Positions 16,876-26,565 of a DNA stretch of 64,000 nucleotides are shown piece by piece (the first letter of the stretch is position 1; each line of letters starts with the position of its first letter). Source of the stretch: Flavobacterium cerinum (GTDB lineage Bacteria > Bacteroidota > Bacteroidia > Flavobacteriales > Flavobacteriaceae); contig NZ_SBII01000002.1 in NCBI RefSeq assembly GCF_004028155.1, positions 62,001-126,000 on the forward strand. The letters run 5' to 3'. A model generated the notes under the pieces. The model was not told where the DNA came from. It did no database searches and saw only the letters and a list, made by a program, of their open reading frames with translations. The position numbers and the translations under genes are program-made.

Positions 16876-17185
16876 TTGTTTAATTTATCATTCCACTTTT
16901 AGTATATTATTGCTGTGGAATATTAATTGCGTTTAAAAGATTTAAAATCATTAGTTTATGATGTAATGGTTCACTTTTTGTACATTTTGATGTGGAAGAT
17001 GAGGAGTATTATTTTTAGTGTTTAAATTTTAAGAGTAATACACCCTTGGATAACTTCTGCATCAAAAATAAAGTTCGGATATTTGCAGCTGCTAAAATTG
17101 AAGATCGCTTTTTGAATGACCGCGATTTAAAAATTCCATCTGCCCTTTTTTTACTATTTTAGCTAGGTAAAAAAACCAACCACAA
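16876..17185. other. Non-coding stretch before the M28 gene
   Basis: About 310 bp, very AT-rich, with no open frame of note. A weak inverted repeat ATTCCAC/GTGGAAT (16890-16896, 16915-16921) with an 18-bp gap is present. No perfect TAnnTTTG element was found close to the M28 start. Nothing else recognisable. Confidence 0.4.
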
Positions 17186-18142
17186 ATGAAAAAAGCATTA
17201 CTATTTTCCATACTGTCACTTGGGTGTATAACACTGGTATCGGCCCAAAAAAAGAAAACTGCCGCAGCACCTTATAAGGTCGAAGAGAAATCTGTAGCAG
17301 CAACGCTTAAGTTTTTATCTTCTGACGACCTGAAAGGACGTGATACGGGTTCTGAGGGTGCGGAAATGGCAGCAAAATATCTTGAAGATGTACTGGCTAA
17401 AAATAATATAAAACCTTATTTCAAAACATATAGGGATACTATTACCAGTTACAGCAAACCTGCTTATAATATTGTTGGTTATCTTGAAGGAACAGATCCG
17501 GTACTGAAAAAAGAATTTGTTGTTATTGGGGCACATTACGATCATATCGGTATTACGGATAAACCGGTAAATGGTGATTATATTTATAACGGAGCTGATG
17601 ACAATGCGACAGGTACTACTACCGTTACCGAACTTGTAAATTATTTTGGAAAAACTAAATCGAATAAGCGCAGCATACTGTTTTGCTTTTTTTCTGCTGA
17701 AGAAGTGGGGTTAATTGGATCGAAACACCTTGCGCAAAAATTAAAGGCTCAGAACTTTAATATTTACACCATGGTTAATTTTGAAATGACTGGTGTGCCG
17801 TTGGGTCATGATTTATTGGCCTTTATTACAGGCTACGGAAGAAGTAATATGGCGGATAAATTTAATGAATATGGCGGCCAGAAATTAATAGGCTCAAATG
17901 AGTTTGAAATGAAATACCAGTTGTTCAGGCAGTCTGATAATTATCCGTTCTTCTTAGAATTCAATATTCCTGCACACACACTCAGTACTACTGAAATGTC
18001 TACATTTAAATTTTATCATGAGCTGGGTGATGAGTTTGGAGCTATGGATACAGCTCACATGACAAATTTTGTTCAGGTAATGCTGCCTGTAGTTGAAAAA
18101 ATGGTCAATACACCAACACATGAAATTGTACTTAAAAAATAA
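17186..18142 (+). CDS. Exported M28-family zinc aminopeptidase-like protein
   Basis: 318-residue exported protein, signal peptide 1-20 (ending VSAQ). The M28 fold is shown by VVIGAHYDHIG (His117, Asp119), NGADDNATGTTTV (bridging Asp138 or Asp139), FFSAEEVGLIGS (Glu172, Glu173) and NFEMTG (Glu200 at the position usually held by Asp or Glu). These would bind two zinc ions and cleave N-terminal residues from peptides in the periplasm or outside. The later His ligand is probably in IPAHTLST. The gene abuts the SDR gene with no gap (TAA then ATG), so the two are cotranscribed. Confidence 0.88.
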   Translation: MKKALLFSILSLGCITLVSAQKKKTAAAPYKVEEKSVAATLKFLSSDDLKGRDTGSEGAEMAAKYLEDVLAKNNIKPYFKTYRDTITSYSKPAYNIVGYLEGTDPVLKKEFVVIGAHYDHIGITDKPVNGDYIYNGADDNATGTTTVTELVNYFGKTKSNKRSILFCFFSAEEVGLIGSKHLAQKLKAQNFNIYTMVNFEMTGVPLGHDLLAFITGYGRSNMADKFNEYGGQKLIGSNEFEMKYQLFRQSDNYPFFLEFNIPAHTLSTTEMSTFKFYHELGDEFGAMDTAHMTNFVQVMLPVVEKMVNTPTHEIVLKK

Positions 18143-18820
18143 ATGAAAAATATAATTATTACTGGAACCAGCAGAGGCATTGGCTATGAGCTGGCACTAC
18201 AATTTGCAAATGCCGGACACAATGTACTGGCTGTGTCAAGAAAAATACCCCAGGCTCTTGTAGAGAACAAAAATATTTCATGCCTAGGCATAGATCTTTC
18301 ATCGGGTGACGGACTTACCCAAATTAAAGATTTTATTGAAAATACATGGCAGACCGTAGATGTTGTTATTCATAATGCAGGAGCAATACTTCTAAAGCCT
18401 TTTGCAGAAATAACAGCCGATGAGTTTGAGTACATTTATAAAGTAAATGTATTTGGAGTAGCTGCGCTAAATAGGGTAGTACTGCCATTTATGCAGTCGG
18501 GCAGCCATGTTGTAACCATAAGCAGTATGGGTGGAGTACAGGGAACAGTTAAGTTTAGCGGGTTATCTGCCTACAGTTCAAGTAAAGGGGCTGTAATAAC
18601 GCTTTCTGAACTGCTTGCTGAAGAATATCGTGAAAAAGGTATTGCGTTTAATGTATTAGCGCTGGGTGCGGTAAATACAGAGATGCTTCAGGAGGCTTTT
18701 CCCGGCTATCAGGCACCACTATCTCCCAAGGAAATGAGCGATTATATCTATAACTTTGCGCTAACAGGTAATACTTATTTTAATGGTAAAGTATTGCAGG
18801 TTTCGTCTACCACGCCTTAG
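18143..18820 (+). CDS. Short-chain dehydrogenase/reductase
   Basis: 225-residue Rossmann-fold NAD(P)-dependent oxidoreductase. It has the cofactor motif TGTSRGIG (residues 7-14), VIHNAGA (the NNAG-type motif), catalytic Ser before GGVQG and the active-site pair Tyr144-x3-Lys148 in AYSSSKG. Substrate unknown. It starts directly after the M28 stop and ends 12 bp before the SprT-like gene, in one transcription unit. Confidence 0.88.
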   Translation: MKNIIITGTSRGIGYELALQFANAGHNVLAVSRKIPQALVENKNISCLGIDLSSGDGLTQIKDFIENTWQTVDVVIHNAGAILLKPFAEITADEFEYIYKVNVFGVAALNRVVLPFMQSGSHVVTISSMGGVQGTVKFSGLSAYSSSKGAVITLSELLAEEYREKGIAFNVLALGAVNTEMLQEAFPGYQAPLSPKEMSDYIYNFALTGNTYFNGKVLQVSSTTP

Positions 18821-18832
18821 AACAATAATTAA

Positions 18833-19429
18833 GTGAAGCATATCCTTGCCCCTTATTTGCCGGAACACGCCACAGATACAGTTTTCGAACTGATAAAGCT
18901 GTATGGAGTAAACCTAAAAATAGTGAATGAGCGCATAACCCGTCATGGCGATTACAGGCGGGATGGGAATGGATATCACCAGATAACTGTAAACTCAAGC
19001 CTTAATAAGTATCGTTTTTTAATAACACTTATTCATGAGATTGCACACCTGGCAGCTTTCGAGAAATATGGGCGCAGTATAAAACCGCATGGTGACGAAT
19101 GGAAATCAACTTTTCAGAAATTAATGGTGCCTTTTATAAGACCCGAAATATTTCCTAATCAATTATTGCCGCTGCTTGCCAGGCATTTTAAAAACCCAAA
19201 AGCGAGCAGTGATACAGATGCTACATTGTCTATTGCTTTAAAACAATTTGACGAAAGGTCGGAAAAGAATTATATATTTGAATTACCCTATGGGAGCAGT
19301 TTCAGGATACATAATGGCAAAGTATTTAAGAAAGGTGCACAAAGGGTAAAACGTTTTGAATGTTTGGAAGTTAGCACCGGTAGAATTTATCTTTTTAATC
19401 CTAATGCCGAGGTAGAATTACTTCCATAA
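18833..19429 (+). CDS. SprT-like zinc metalloprotease-domain protein
   Basis: 198 residues with a GTG start at 18833; no ATG lies nearby in frame. The motif LIHEIAHLAAFEKYG gives a HExxH zinc site (His68, Glu69, His72), and His86 in IKPHGDEWK is the third ligand, as in the SprT/Spartan-like family. The usual C-terminal zinc ribbon is not obvious: only one cysteine is seen (FECLEVS). Cytoplasmic, role unknown; eukaryotic relatives cleave DNA-protein crosslinks. It lies between the SDR gene and manC. Confidence 0.8.
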   Translation: MKHILAPYLPEHATDTVFELIKLYGVNLKIVNERITRHGDYRRDGNGYHQITVNSSLNKYRFLITLIHEIAHLAAFEKYGRSIKPHGDEWKSTFQKLMVPFIRPEIFPNQLLPLLARHFKNPKASSDTDATLSIALKQFDERSEKNYIFELPYGSSFRIHNGKVFKKGAQRVKRFECLEVSTGRIYLFNPNAEVELLP

Positions 19430-19503
19430 AAACGTTAAATGAAAATTAAACGGTTTTGAGCTTCATTTTTTAAGTGGAACCTTTACTTGTAAATACAAAT
19501 ACA

Positions 19504-20577
19504 ATGAACAAAAATTATTATGCGGTATTAATGGCGGGAGGCGTGGGTTCACGTTTTTGGCCAGTGAGCACTGCACAATTTCCTAAACAATTTCATGATA
19601 TGCTGGGTACAGGCGAAACGCTTATCCAGAAAACGTTTAGCAGGCTTACAAAACTAATTCCTCAGGAAAATATACTTATACTTACTAACGAAATTTATAA
19701 TGATATTGTACTGGAGCAGCTACCCGATGTAAAACAGGAACAGGTAGTGCTGGAACCGGCTATGCGCAATACAGCACCATGTATATTGTATGCATCTCTT
19801 AAAATCGAAAAGATGAACCCTGATGCCGTTATGGTGGTAGCTCCAAGCGATCATTGGATAGAAGATGAAGATGCCTTTGTAGAAAATTTACAGCGTGCAT
19901 TTGACTGTGCTCAAAAAGAAGAGGTATTAATGACTCTTGGTATTAAACCAACTTTTCCTAACACAGGTTACGGATACATAGAATATGATCTTGAAAACAC
20001 AAGACAGATAAAAAAGGTATCCCAGTTTAGAGAGAAGCCGGATTATGCCACAGCAAAATCTTTTTTGCAGAGTGGTAATTTTCTTTGGAATGCCGGTATT
20101 TTTATATGGAGTGTAAAATCGGTTACAAACGCTTTTAAAAAATTCCAACCGCAAATGTATCAGCTATTTATGAATGGATACAGTAATTACAATTCAGATA
20201 CCGAAAAAGACTTTATTGAAGAAAATTATGGTAAGTCGGATAATATATCCATAGATTATGCCATAATGGAAAGCGCTGTAAATGTATATGTACTTCCTGC
20301 TACATTTGATTGGAATGATCTTGGAACATGGGGTTCACTGCATGATAAACTGGATAAAGATGAAAATGGAAATACAGTTGTAAATGCAAATGTGTTTCTT
20401 GAAAATGCCACACATAATATCATACGATCAGAAAAAGGTAAAACAGTAATTATTGATGGGTTAAATAATTACATCATTGTTGATAAGGAAGATATTCTGC
20501 TTATTTATCCAAAAGAAAAAGAGCAGGAGATAAAAAAAATAACCGAGATGGTTACAAATTCATCAAAAAACAACTAA
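19504..20577 (+). CDS. manC: Mannose-1-phosphate guanylyltransferase
   Basis: Makes GDP-mannose from mannose 1-phosphate and GTP, feeding polysaccharide and glycoprotein synthesis. 357 residues from the ATG at 19504; an in-frame GTG at 19474 would add ten unconserved residues. The nucleotidyltransferase signature LMAGGVGSRFWPVS is at residues 9-22, FPKQF follows, and APSDHWI, NAGIFIWS and FDWNDLGTWGSL are all typical of the family. There is no C-terminal phosphomannose isomerase domain. It is probably used by cell-surface glycan pathways such as those of the glycosyltransferases at 26.5-30 kb. Confidence 0.93.
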   Translation: MNKNYYAVLMAGGVGSRFWPVSTAQFPKQFHDMLGTGETLIQKTFSRLTKLIPQENILILTNEIYNDIVLEQLPDVKQEQVVLEPAMRNTAPCILYASLKIEKMNPDAVMVVAPSDHWIEDEDAFVENLQRAFDCAQKEEVLMTLGIKPTFPNTGYGYIEYDLENTRQIKKVSQFREKPDYATAKSFLQSGNFLWNAGIFIWSVKSVTNAFKKFQPQMYQLFMNGYSNYNSDTEKDFIEENYGKSDNISIDYAIMESAVNVYVLPATFDWNDLGTWGSLHDKLDKDENGNTVVNANVFLENATHNIIRSEKGKTVIIDGLNNYIIVDKEDILLIYPKEKEQEIKKITEMVTNSSKNN

Positions 20578-20635
20578 TCTGATAAGAATTTATGTTAAAA
20601 TTAGTAAGTTAAAGCTGGAGTGTTTACATATTTAA

Positions 20636-20643
20636 TACCTTTA
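20636..20643 (+). promoter_or_regulatory. -7 element of the large T9SS cargo gene
   Basis: TACCTTTA matches TAnnTTTG except at the last base. The predicted start is about 14 nt before the ATG at 20664. Confidence 0.35.
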
Positions 20644-20663
20644 GACTCACTAAACTAAACTGA

Positions 20664-23600
20664 ATGCATAAAGAATTATCCTACCAAAAGGCGTTATTGC
20701 TTATAATAACGCTGTTTTTTTCATTGTGCACTTTTGCACAATTACCCGCCTTTACTTTTAATCTAACTTCGACTCCCGAAACCTGTTCGGGAAACGGTAC
20801 ACTAAATTTTACAGTTTCGGGAACTGTTCCAGGAGCAGCTGTAGGGTATGAAATTTATCTTTTACCCAATACTACAACACCGGTTAATCAAACTTCTGCT
20901 TCTTCATTGGTAGGTTTGGAAGCGGGTAATTATATGGTTAGGGCAACACAAAATTTAGCAGGGCAGACAAGTACCAATACACAAAATGCTACAATTGCGA
21001 ATCAGGTTGCGCCACTTACTTTTGGGATTGCATTTACAAAGGTAAGATGTGGCAATGATGGAACAATAACGGCAACTGTACAAACAGGTTCAGCAGTTTC
21101 TTATGAAATTATTGCAGGCCCGGTTACTAAACCACTGCAGCCATTACCTCTGTTTAGTGGTCTTCCGGCAGGTTTGTATCAGGTTAGGGCTTATAATGCC
21201 TGTGGCGACGCAACTGTTGTTAGTGTTCAGGTAGACCAGGCAACTACTTCGGTTATTATACAGCCGGTAGGTTTTCCAGGAAGTGCATTGCCTTCCTGTA
21301 ATACAATTAATGTACAACATCAATATCTTACTACTACCGGAAATATAATTTTCTTTCCGCTTACATTCCAGTATACCGTGTTTCCTCCCGGTGGTGGTGC
21401 TCCTATTGTTGTTACTACTGTAGTGAATTCTGGGGTTCTTGTGAATGATATAATTACAGCTATCCCCTTTTATCATAACCAGCTTTATTCATATAATCTT
21501 AAAATAACTGATGCCTGTGGAAATGTTTATAACAGGAATAACAATGAAGTAGATCAAAAACTTACTATATCGGCCGATTCTTCAGAGTCAGGCTGTAACG
21601 AGCACCTTTTTGTAGTGAAGCCTAAAAATTATATGCCTCCCTATACCTTAGAATTCACTAGCTTTCCTGCGGGATTTGTTCCGGGTAATTTAAATCCAAA
21701 CCATCCGGTGTTTTCCACTGATGATGTTATTTATGGAGGGAATGGTAATTCTGCTCCCTTAGGGAATTATACCGTAAAAATAACTGATGCCTGTAGTAGG
21801 ATCGCTACTGCAGCATTTGAAGTTAAGGAAATACCTGTGGAGCCTATTCAATCGAGTCAGGCTACAGGATGTACCGCTAGTGATGGAAGTATTTCGATTA
21901 TAATTCCGGGTAGAACGATTACTAATGTAGTAATGACTACTGCTCCGGTCGCTTACCCTAATCCATTGCCCGATGTTGTCGGTTCAAATATATCAGTAGA
22001 TAATTTTGTGTTATCAGGCTTGCCCTTGGGCACGTATACCTTTATAGTTACAGATGTTTGTGGTGATGTTTACACAGTGGTGATTGAAATTGTGTTTTCT
22101 CCGCCGGTAGCTTCTCTCACAATACTGCAGCGTCAGGGTTGTGAGTTAGGATTCGGTTCAGTAAGAGTATCAGGAGGAGAACCTCTTACTAATATTAAAA
22201 TAACAGCTGCACCGGCTGGTTTTACACAGCCACTTCCTTATAATGGTGCTTCAAATTTATCTCAGGGTGTTTTTTACATGAACTCGCTGCCTGCAGGTTC
22301 TTATACTTTTGAGAGTATTAGTGCATGCGGTATACCAATTGCAAAGCAAGTTACTGTTGCAGGATCTATAACCCTAACAAATGAAATTTCGCTTGCACCC
22401 AATTGCGGTATGTTTGGTGTGAATTTAAATTTTGTTAGTAATGCCAATTATATACAAACTTTTTGGCTGCAAAAGTTTAATCCCGCAGAAGGAACGTGGG
22501 AGCATCCCACTACCGGTGTTAATTACCCGGAAGGAGGAGCGGCAACAAATAATAATTCATACTCTTTAATAAATGGTACTTTAAATAATAATATTAATAG
22601 TATAGGTCATTTCAGGGTAGTTAAAACATTCTTTATTTACGATAATGGTTCCAATGCAAATGCTAGATGCGTACAAACGCTGTATGAATTTGATTTTGAT
22701 GGAGGACCTGCAATTATAGATGCTTATAGCTTTCCGTGTGCTAATAGTGTTTCGGATGTAGTTATAGTTGCGATTGGGGCAGCACCGCTTATTTATAAAA
22801 TTATCGAGAAAAATGGCGCGCCTTTTCTTGTGAACAATAATCAGTCTAATGTTTTTACAGGTCTTGAAATTGGAACTTATAAGTTCGAGATTACAGATAA
22901 ATGTGGAGAGAAAAGAACCAGAATTCTGGACATTAGTGAACTAAACCCTATTGCTATAAAGGCAGATGGGTTTTGTGAAGGAGAAAATAGTACATTATCA
23001 GTACCAGAATTTTCATTCTTAACATATAAATGGTGGAAGCAAGGCGCTCCGGGTACTATATTAAGTACTACGGGTACACTACCATTTCCAGCATATAATT
23101 CTAATGTTAGTGCAGGAACATATATCTGTAGTATAGTATCCGGCAATCCTGATTCATGTATGAATCAGGTGTTGGAATTTACTCTGGATAATAATATAGT
23201 ACCTAACGCAGGTGCAGATAATAACGTGATTTACTGTAATACAGGGATGCCATTGGATTTAAAAACATTTCTTGCAGCTACCGCAGAAGATGGAGGCTCA
23301 TGGCAGGATGTAAATGCAACAGGAGCTTTAACAGGCAGTACACTTACTACATTAGGGCTAGGAGCAGGAATATATCAGTTTAAATACATTGTAACAGGGT
23401 TATGTAATGCTATTGATGAAGCAATAATTACACTCGATGTGAAAGATATACCGGCGTTGCCTGTAATAACAGGAACAACACCTGTTTGTGAGGGAGGCAA
23501 TGTTCAATTAACCGCAGTAGCAGTTCCGGGTGCAGTATACGAATGGACAGGTCCAAACGGATTCACATCAGCATTGCAAAATCCTCTTATTCCAAATGCA

Positions 23601-24911
23601 ACGGTACAGGCAACAGGTACTTATTCGCTTAAAATAAAAAATAATATTTGTGTATCTCCGGTAGCTAATGTAGACGTAATTGTGAATGCAGCAGCCCGTG
23701 CAGGAGAAGATGATACTGTGGTGGTATGTAATGATGGAAATGCTGTAGATCTGACCGATTTTCTTAACGGTTCAAATAATAATAACGGAGTATGGGAAGA
23801 TGTAAGTGCTACCGGAGCTTTAACCGGAAGTACATTCAATCCATCTGCTGTAGCAGCCGGAAGCTATCAGTTTAAGTATACGGTTACAAATGTGTGTAAT
23901 ACCACAGATGAAGCTATAATAACAATTCAGTTGAATGATATACCGCTTGCTCCTGCTATAGATGCAATTGCACCGGTATGTGAAGGAAGCAATGTACAGT
24001 TTAACACTACAGCTGTTACTGATGCTGTTTACAAATGGAGCGGTCCTAACGGGTTTATATCTGCAGAACAAAATCCATTATTAACAGGAGCTGGTCTTGC
24101 TGCAAATGGAACATACTCGCTTATTGTAGAAGTAAATGGGTGTGCGTCTCCTGTTGCTGTTATTCCTGTAACAATTAAGGCAGCACCGCAGTTTACGATA
24201 GAAGGTAATACACTGCTGTGTGATGGCCAAACATCATCGCTTACCGTTGTTCCTGGTAATTTTACAGGTAACGCAGCTTATAAATGGTATTACAATGAAG
24301 GGCTTCTGGAAGATATTACAGCAGCGTCGATAGAAATTCAGGAAACGGGTACATATAAAGTTATCGTAGAAAATAATGATTGTACAACTACCCGCGAGAT
24401 AGTGGTTGCACCAAACGATAATCCTTTCGAAATAATTATCGATTCCGGTTGTGTTAACTATGATTATATGTTGTGGGTAGCAAACCTTTCAGATATTCAG
24501 GGAGCGGTTGTAACATGGACAGGTCCGGCAGGTTTCAACTTTACAGGAACAGAGGCTAATATTACTAACCTGCCTTCTGGCAACTATACGGCAACTATAA
24601 CAAATGACGAAGGCTGTACTGCCATAGCTACACTGCCTATAGATAATACATCATGTATCATACCACGAGGTATATCACCTAATGGAGATGGTATGAACGA
24701 CTATTTCGATCTGTCTAATCTTGATGTTATAGAGATCAAGATATTTAACAGATACGGACTTGAAGTATATGAGTCTAAAAATTATAAGAAGGAATGGTAC
24801 GGTCAATCAAGCAAAGGGACATTACCTACGGGTACTTACTATTATGTAATTACCCTGTCTGCAGGTAAAAAAGTTACCGGTTGGGTGTACCTTCAAAGAG
24901 AGATAAAGTAG
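20664..24911 (+). CDS. Large adhesin-like T9SS substrate with gliding-motility-associated (type B) C-terminal domain
   Basis: 1415-residue secreted protein. The signal peptide is about 1-26 (ending CTFAQ). Residues 30-580 hold several SprB-like repeats of about 90-110 residues, each with a Cys near the start, a GSI/GTI turn and an ending like LPLGTYTFIVTDVCG. Residues 846-1174 contain two long tandem Ig/PKD-like modules. The last 85 residues (from about 1334, PRGISPNGDGMNDYFDL) are the type B T9SS sorting domain of the CHU_C/TIGR04131 type, ending in GWVYLQREIK. It is therefore exported through PorV; type B cargo is often linked to SprF-like partners, and none is present here. It is probably a surface adhesin or gliding-associated protein. 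It is not SprB itself, which is several times longer. Confidence 0.9.
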   Translation: MHKELSYQKALLLIITLFFSLCTFAQLPAFTFNLTSTPETCSGNGTLNFTVSGTVPGAAVGYEIYLLPNTTTPVNQTSASSLVGLEAGNYMVRATQNLAGQTSTNTQNATIANQVAPLTFGIAFTKVRCGNDGTITATVQTGSAVSYEIIAGPVTKPLQPLPLFSGLPAGLYQVRAYNACGDATVVSVQVDQATTSVIIQPVGFPGSALPSCNTINVQHQYLTTTGNIIFFPLTFQYTVFPPGGGAPIVVTTVVNSGVLVNDIITAIPFYHNQLYSYNLKITDACGNVYNRNNNEVDQKLTISADSSESGCNEHLFVVKPKNYMPPYTLEFTSFPAGFVPGNLNPNHPVFSTDDVIYGGNGNSAPLGNYTVKITDACSRIATAAFEVKEIPVEPIQSSQATGCTASDGSISIIIPGRTITNVVMTTAPVAYPNPLPDVVGSNISVDNFVLSGLPLGTYTFIVTDVCGDVYTVVIEIVFSPPVASLTILQRQGCELGFGSVRVSGGEPLTNIKITAAPAGFTQPLPYNGASNLSQGVFYMNSLPAGSYTFESISACGIPIAKQVTVAGSITLTNEISLAPNCGMFGVNLNFVSNANYIQTFWLQKFNPAEGTWEHPTTGVNYPEGGAATNNNSYSLINGTLNNNINSIGHFRVVKTFFIYDNGSNANARCVQTLYEFDFDGGPAIIDAYSFPCANSVSDVVIVAIGAAPLIYKIIEKNGAPFLVNNNQSNVFTGLEIGTYKFEITDKCGEKRTRILDISELNPIAIKADGFCEGENSTLSVPEFSFLTYKWWKQGAPGTILSTTGTLPFPAYNSNVSAGTYICSIVSGNPDSCMNQVLEFTLDNNIVPNAGADNNVIYCNTGMPLDLKTFLAATAEDGGSWQDVNATGALTGSTLTTLGLGAGIYQFKYIVTGLCNAIDEAIITLDVKDIPALPVITGTTPVCEGGNVQLTAVAVPGAVYEWTGPNGFTSALQNPLIPNATVQATGTYSLKIKNNICVSPVANVDVIVNAAARAGEDDTVVVCNDGNAVDLTDFLNGSNNNNGVWEDVSATGALTGSTFNPSAVAAGSYQFKYTVTNVCNTTDEAIITIQLNDIPLAPAIDAIAPVCEGSNVQFNTTAVTDAVYKWSGPNGFISAEQNPLLTGAGLAANGTYSLIVEVNGCASPVAVIPVTIKAAPQFTIEGNTLLCDGQTSSLTVVPGNFTGNAAYKWYYNEGLLEDITAASIEIQETGTYKVIVENNDCTTTREIVVAPNDNPFEIIIDSGCVNYDYMLWVANLSDIQGAVVTWTGPAGFNFTGTEANITNLPSGNYTATITNDEGCTAIATLPIDNTSCIIPRGISPNGDGMNDYFDLSNLDVIEIKIFNRYGLEVYESKNYKKEWYGQSSKGTLPTGTYYYVITLSAGKKVTGWVYLQREIK
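23200..24185 (+). repeat. Two tandem 164-residue modules in the T9SS cargo gene
   Basis: Module 1 (about 23200-23691) and module 2 (about 23692-24185) align through a CN start, SWQDVNATGALTGST / VWEDVSATGALTGST, YQFKY, DEAIIT, PVCEGGNVQ / PVCEGSNVQ, YEWTGPNGF / YKWSGPNGF, QNPL and GTYSL. Similarity at the DNA level around the ATGALTGST block suggests a fairly recent duplication. Confidence 0.75.
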
Positions 24912-24917
24912 TAAAAC

Positions 24918-24949
24918 AAAAAAAGCTTAGAGAAATCTAAGCTTTTTTT
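24918..24949. terminator. Bidirectional terminator
   Basis: Perfect 14-bp stem with a GAAA loop, A tract on one side and T tract on the other, between convergent genes. Confidence 0.9.
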
Positions 24950-24951
24950 TA

Positions 24952-25743
24952 TTATTTTTTATGATGATGGTCTTCTTCTTCATTTTCTGCAAGCAGATTT
25001 TCACGAACCTTTTTAAACAGATCTGATGAATACACAAACTCTACAATAGATTTATTTCTTGTTTCCAGTATCTGTTCGTTATCCCCTTCCCATTCTTTGA
25101 TCCCGTTTTTAAGGAAAACGATTTTTTCGCCTATCTGTAAAACAGAGTTCATATCGTGGGTATTAATTACGGTTGTGATGTTGTATTCTCTTGTAATCTC
25201 CTGGATAAGTTTATCGATAACGATAGATGTCTCCGGGTCAAGCCCTGAGTTAGGCTCATCGCAAAAAAGATACTTAGGGTTATTTACAATAGCTCTCGCA
25301 ATAGCTACCCTTTTCTGCATACCACCGGAAAGTTCATTTGGGAACTTACTGTTGGCATCTTTAAGGTTTACCCTGTCCAGTACTGCATTTACCCTTTCTT
25401 TTATTTCTTTACCTCTTTTATTGGTAAACATTTTTAATGGAAAGCCTACATTATCCTCTACACTCATAGAGTCAAAAAGCGCACTTCCCTGAAAAACCAT
25501 ACCTATTTCTGTACGCAACGCCCTTTTTTCATCAGGAGTGAGTTCAGAGTAAATTCTGCCGTCAAAAGAAATCGTTCCGGAATCCGGAGTATGGATGCCT
25601 AATAACGTTTTAAGCATAACTGTTTTACCGGAACCGCTTCGCCCAATGATCAGGTTTGTTTTACCGGTTTCAAAAGTGGTGGAAATTCCGTTTAATATCT
25701 TCGCTTCACCAAACGACTTTTCTATGTCTTTAACTTCTATCAT
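24952..25743 (-). CDS. ABC transporter ATP-binding protein, MlaF-type
   Basis: ATPase of an Mce/Mla-type phospholipid transporter on the cytoplasmic side of the inner membrane. 263 residues from an ATG at 25743 that overlaps the permease stop as ATGA; the longer open frame to 25803 lies within the permease gene and is rejected. Walker A GRSGSGKT, the Q-loop MVFQGSALFD, signature LSGGMQKRVAIARA and Walker B YLFCDEPNSGLDPET are all present. The carboxy end is an acidic then His-rich tail (EEEDHHHKK). An MlaD/Mce substrate-binding protein is not encoded in the window. Confidence 0.9.
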   Translation of the reverse strand: MIEVKDIEKSFGEAKILNGISTTFETGKTNLIIGRSGSGKTVMLKTLLGIHTPDSGTISFDGRIYSELTPDEKRALRTEIGMVFQGSALFDSMSVEDNVGFPLKMFTNKRGKEIKERVNAVLDRVNLKDANSKFPNELSGGMQKRVAIARAIVNNPKYLFCDEPNSGLDPETSIVIDKLIQEITREYNITTVINTHDMNSVLQIGEKIVFLKNGIKEWEGDNEQILETRNKSIVEFVYSSDLFKKVRENLLAENEEEDHHHKK

Positions 25744-26483
25744 GCGCTTAAAAGTAATTGCGTTATAATATAGTTCACTAAAATAATGGAAACACTCGTC
25801 CAAACAAAGGATGTTGTACTTGCTTTACCTACTTCTAGTGCGCCACCTTTCATATAATATCCGTGGAATGAAGGAATTGTTGCCAGTAAAAAGCCGAATA
25901 TAAATGTTTTAAAGAAAGCATAAAACACATGGAACGGTATAAAATCTGTTTGTAATCCCTGTAAAAACTGGTCGCTGGCAACAAATCCGCCATAAACGCC
26001 TGCAAGCCATCCGCCAAGAATACCTAAAAACATAGACATCGAGATAACAAACGGATATAAAAGGAATGCAACAATTTTAGGGAATACAAGGTAGTTCAGT
26101 GAGTTAACACCCATAACTTCCAATGCATCTATCTGCTCTGTAACCCTCATGGTACCTATACTCGATGTAATGTAAGAACCGGCACGCCCGGCCATAATTA
26201 TTGAAATAAAGGTGGGTGCAAATTCTAATATTACCGACTGCCTTGTTGCAAATGCAATAAGCGATTTAGGTATAATAGGGTTCGTAAGGTTAAGCGCTGT
26301 TTGTATGGCAACAACACCACCTATAAAAAATGAAATAAAGGCCACAATGCCCAGCGAGCCTATAATAAGGTCGTCTATTTCTTTGAAAATCAAAGGCTTC
26401 ATTACCTTCCACTTAGTAAGTTTATTAAAAACCTCCTTCAGCATAAGGAAATAGCGGCCTATTTGGTGTAGTGCTCTTATCAT
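25740..26483 (-). CDS. MlaE-family ABC transporter permease
   Basis: 247-residue inner-membrane permease with about five to six predicted helices. The family motifs IIMAGRAGSYITSSIGTMRVTEQ and IDALEVMGVNSLNYLVFPK are typical of MlaE (YrbE). It pairs with the ATPase whose start overlaps its stop codon. Known family role is phospholipid movement between inner and outer membrane, to maintain outer-membrane asymmetry; that it does so here is inferred. Confidence 0.92.
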   Translation of the reverse strand: MIRALHQIGRYFLMLKEVFNKLTKWKVMKPLIFKEIDDLIIGSLGIVAFISFFIGGVVAIQTALNLTNPIIPKSLIAFATRQSVILEFAPTFISIIMAGRAGSYITSSIGTMRVTEQIDALEVMGVNSLNYLVFPKIVAFLLYPFVISMSMFLGILGGWLAGVYGGFVASDQFLQGLQTDFIPFHVFYAFFKTFIFGFLLATIPSFHGYYMKGGALEVGKASTTSFVWTSVSIILVNYIITQLLLSA

Positions 26484-26565
26484 TTAGACTCAAAAATATT
26501 GGCTAAATTACCGAATTGTAGCCAGTAATCGTTAATAGTTAATAGTTTTTTAATACAACTTCAGG

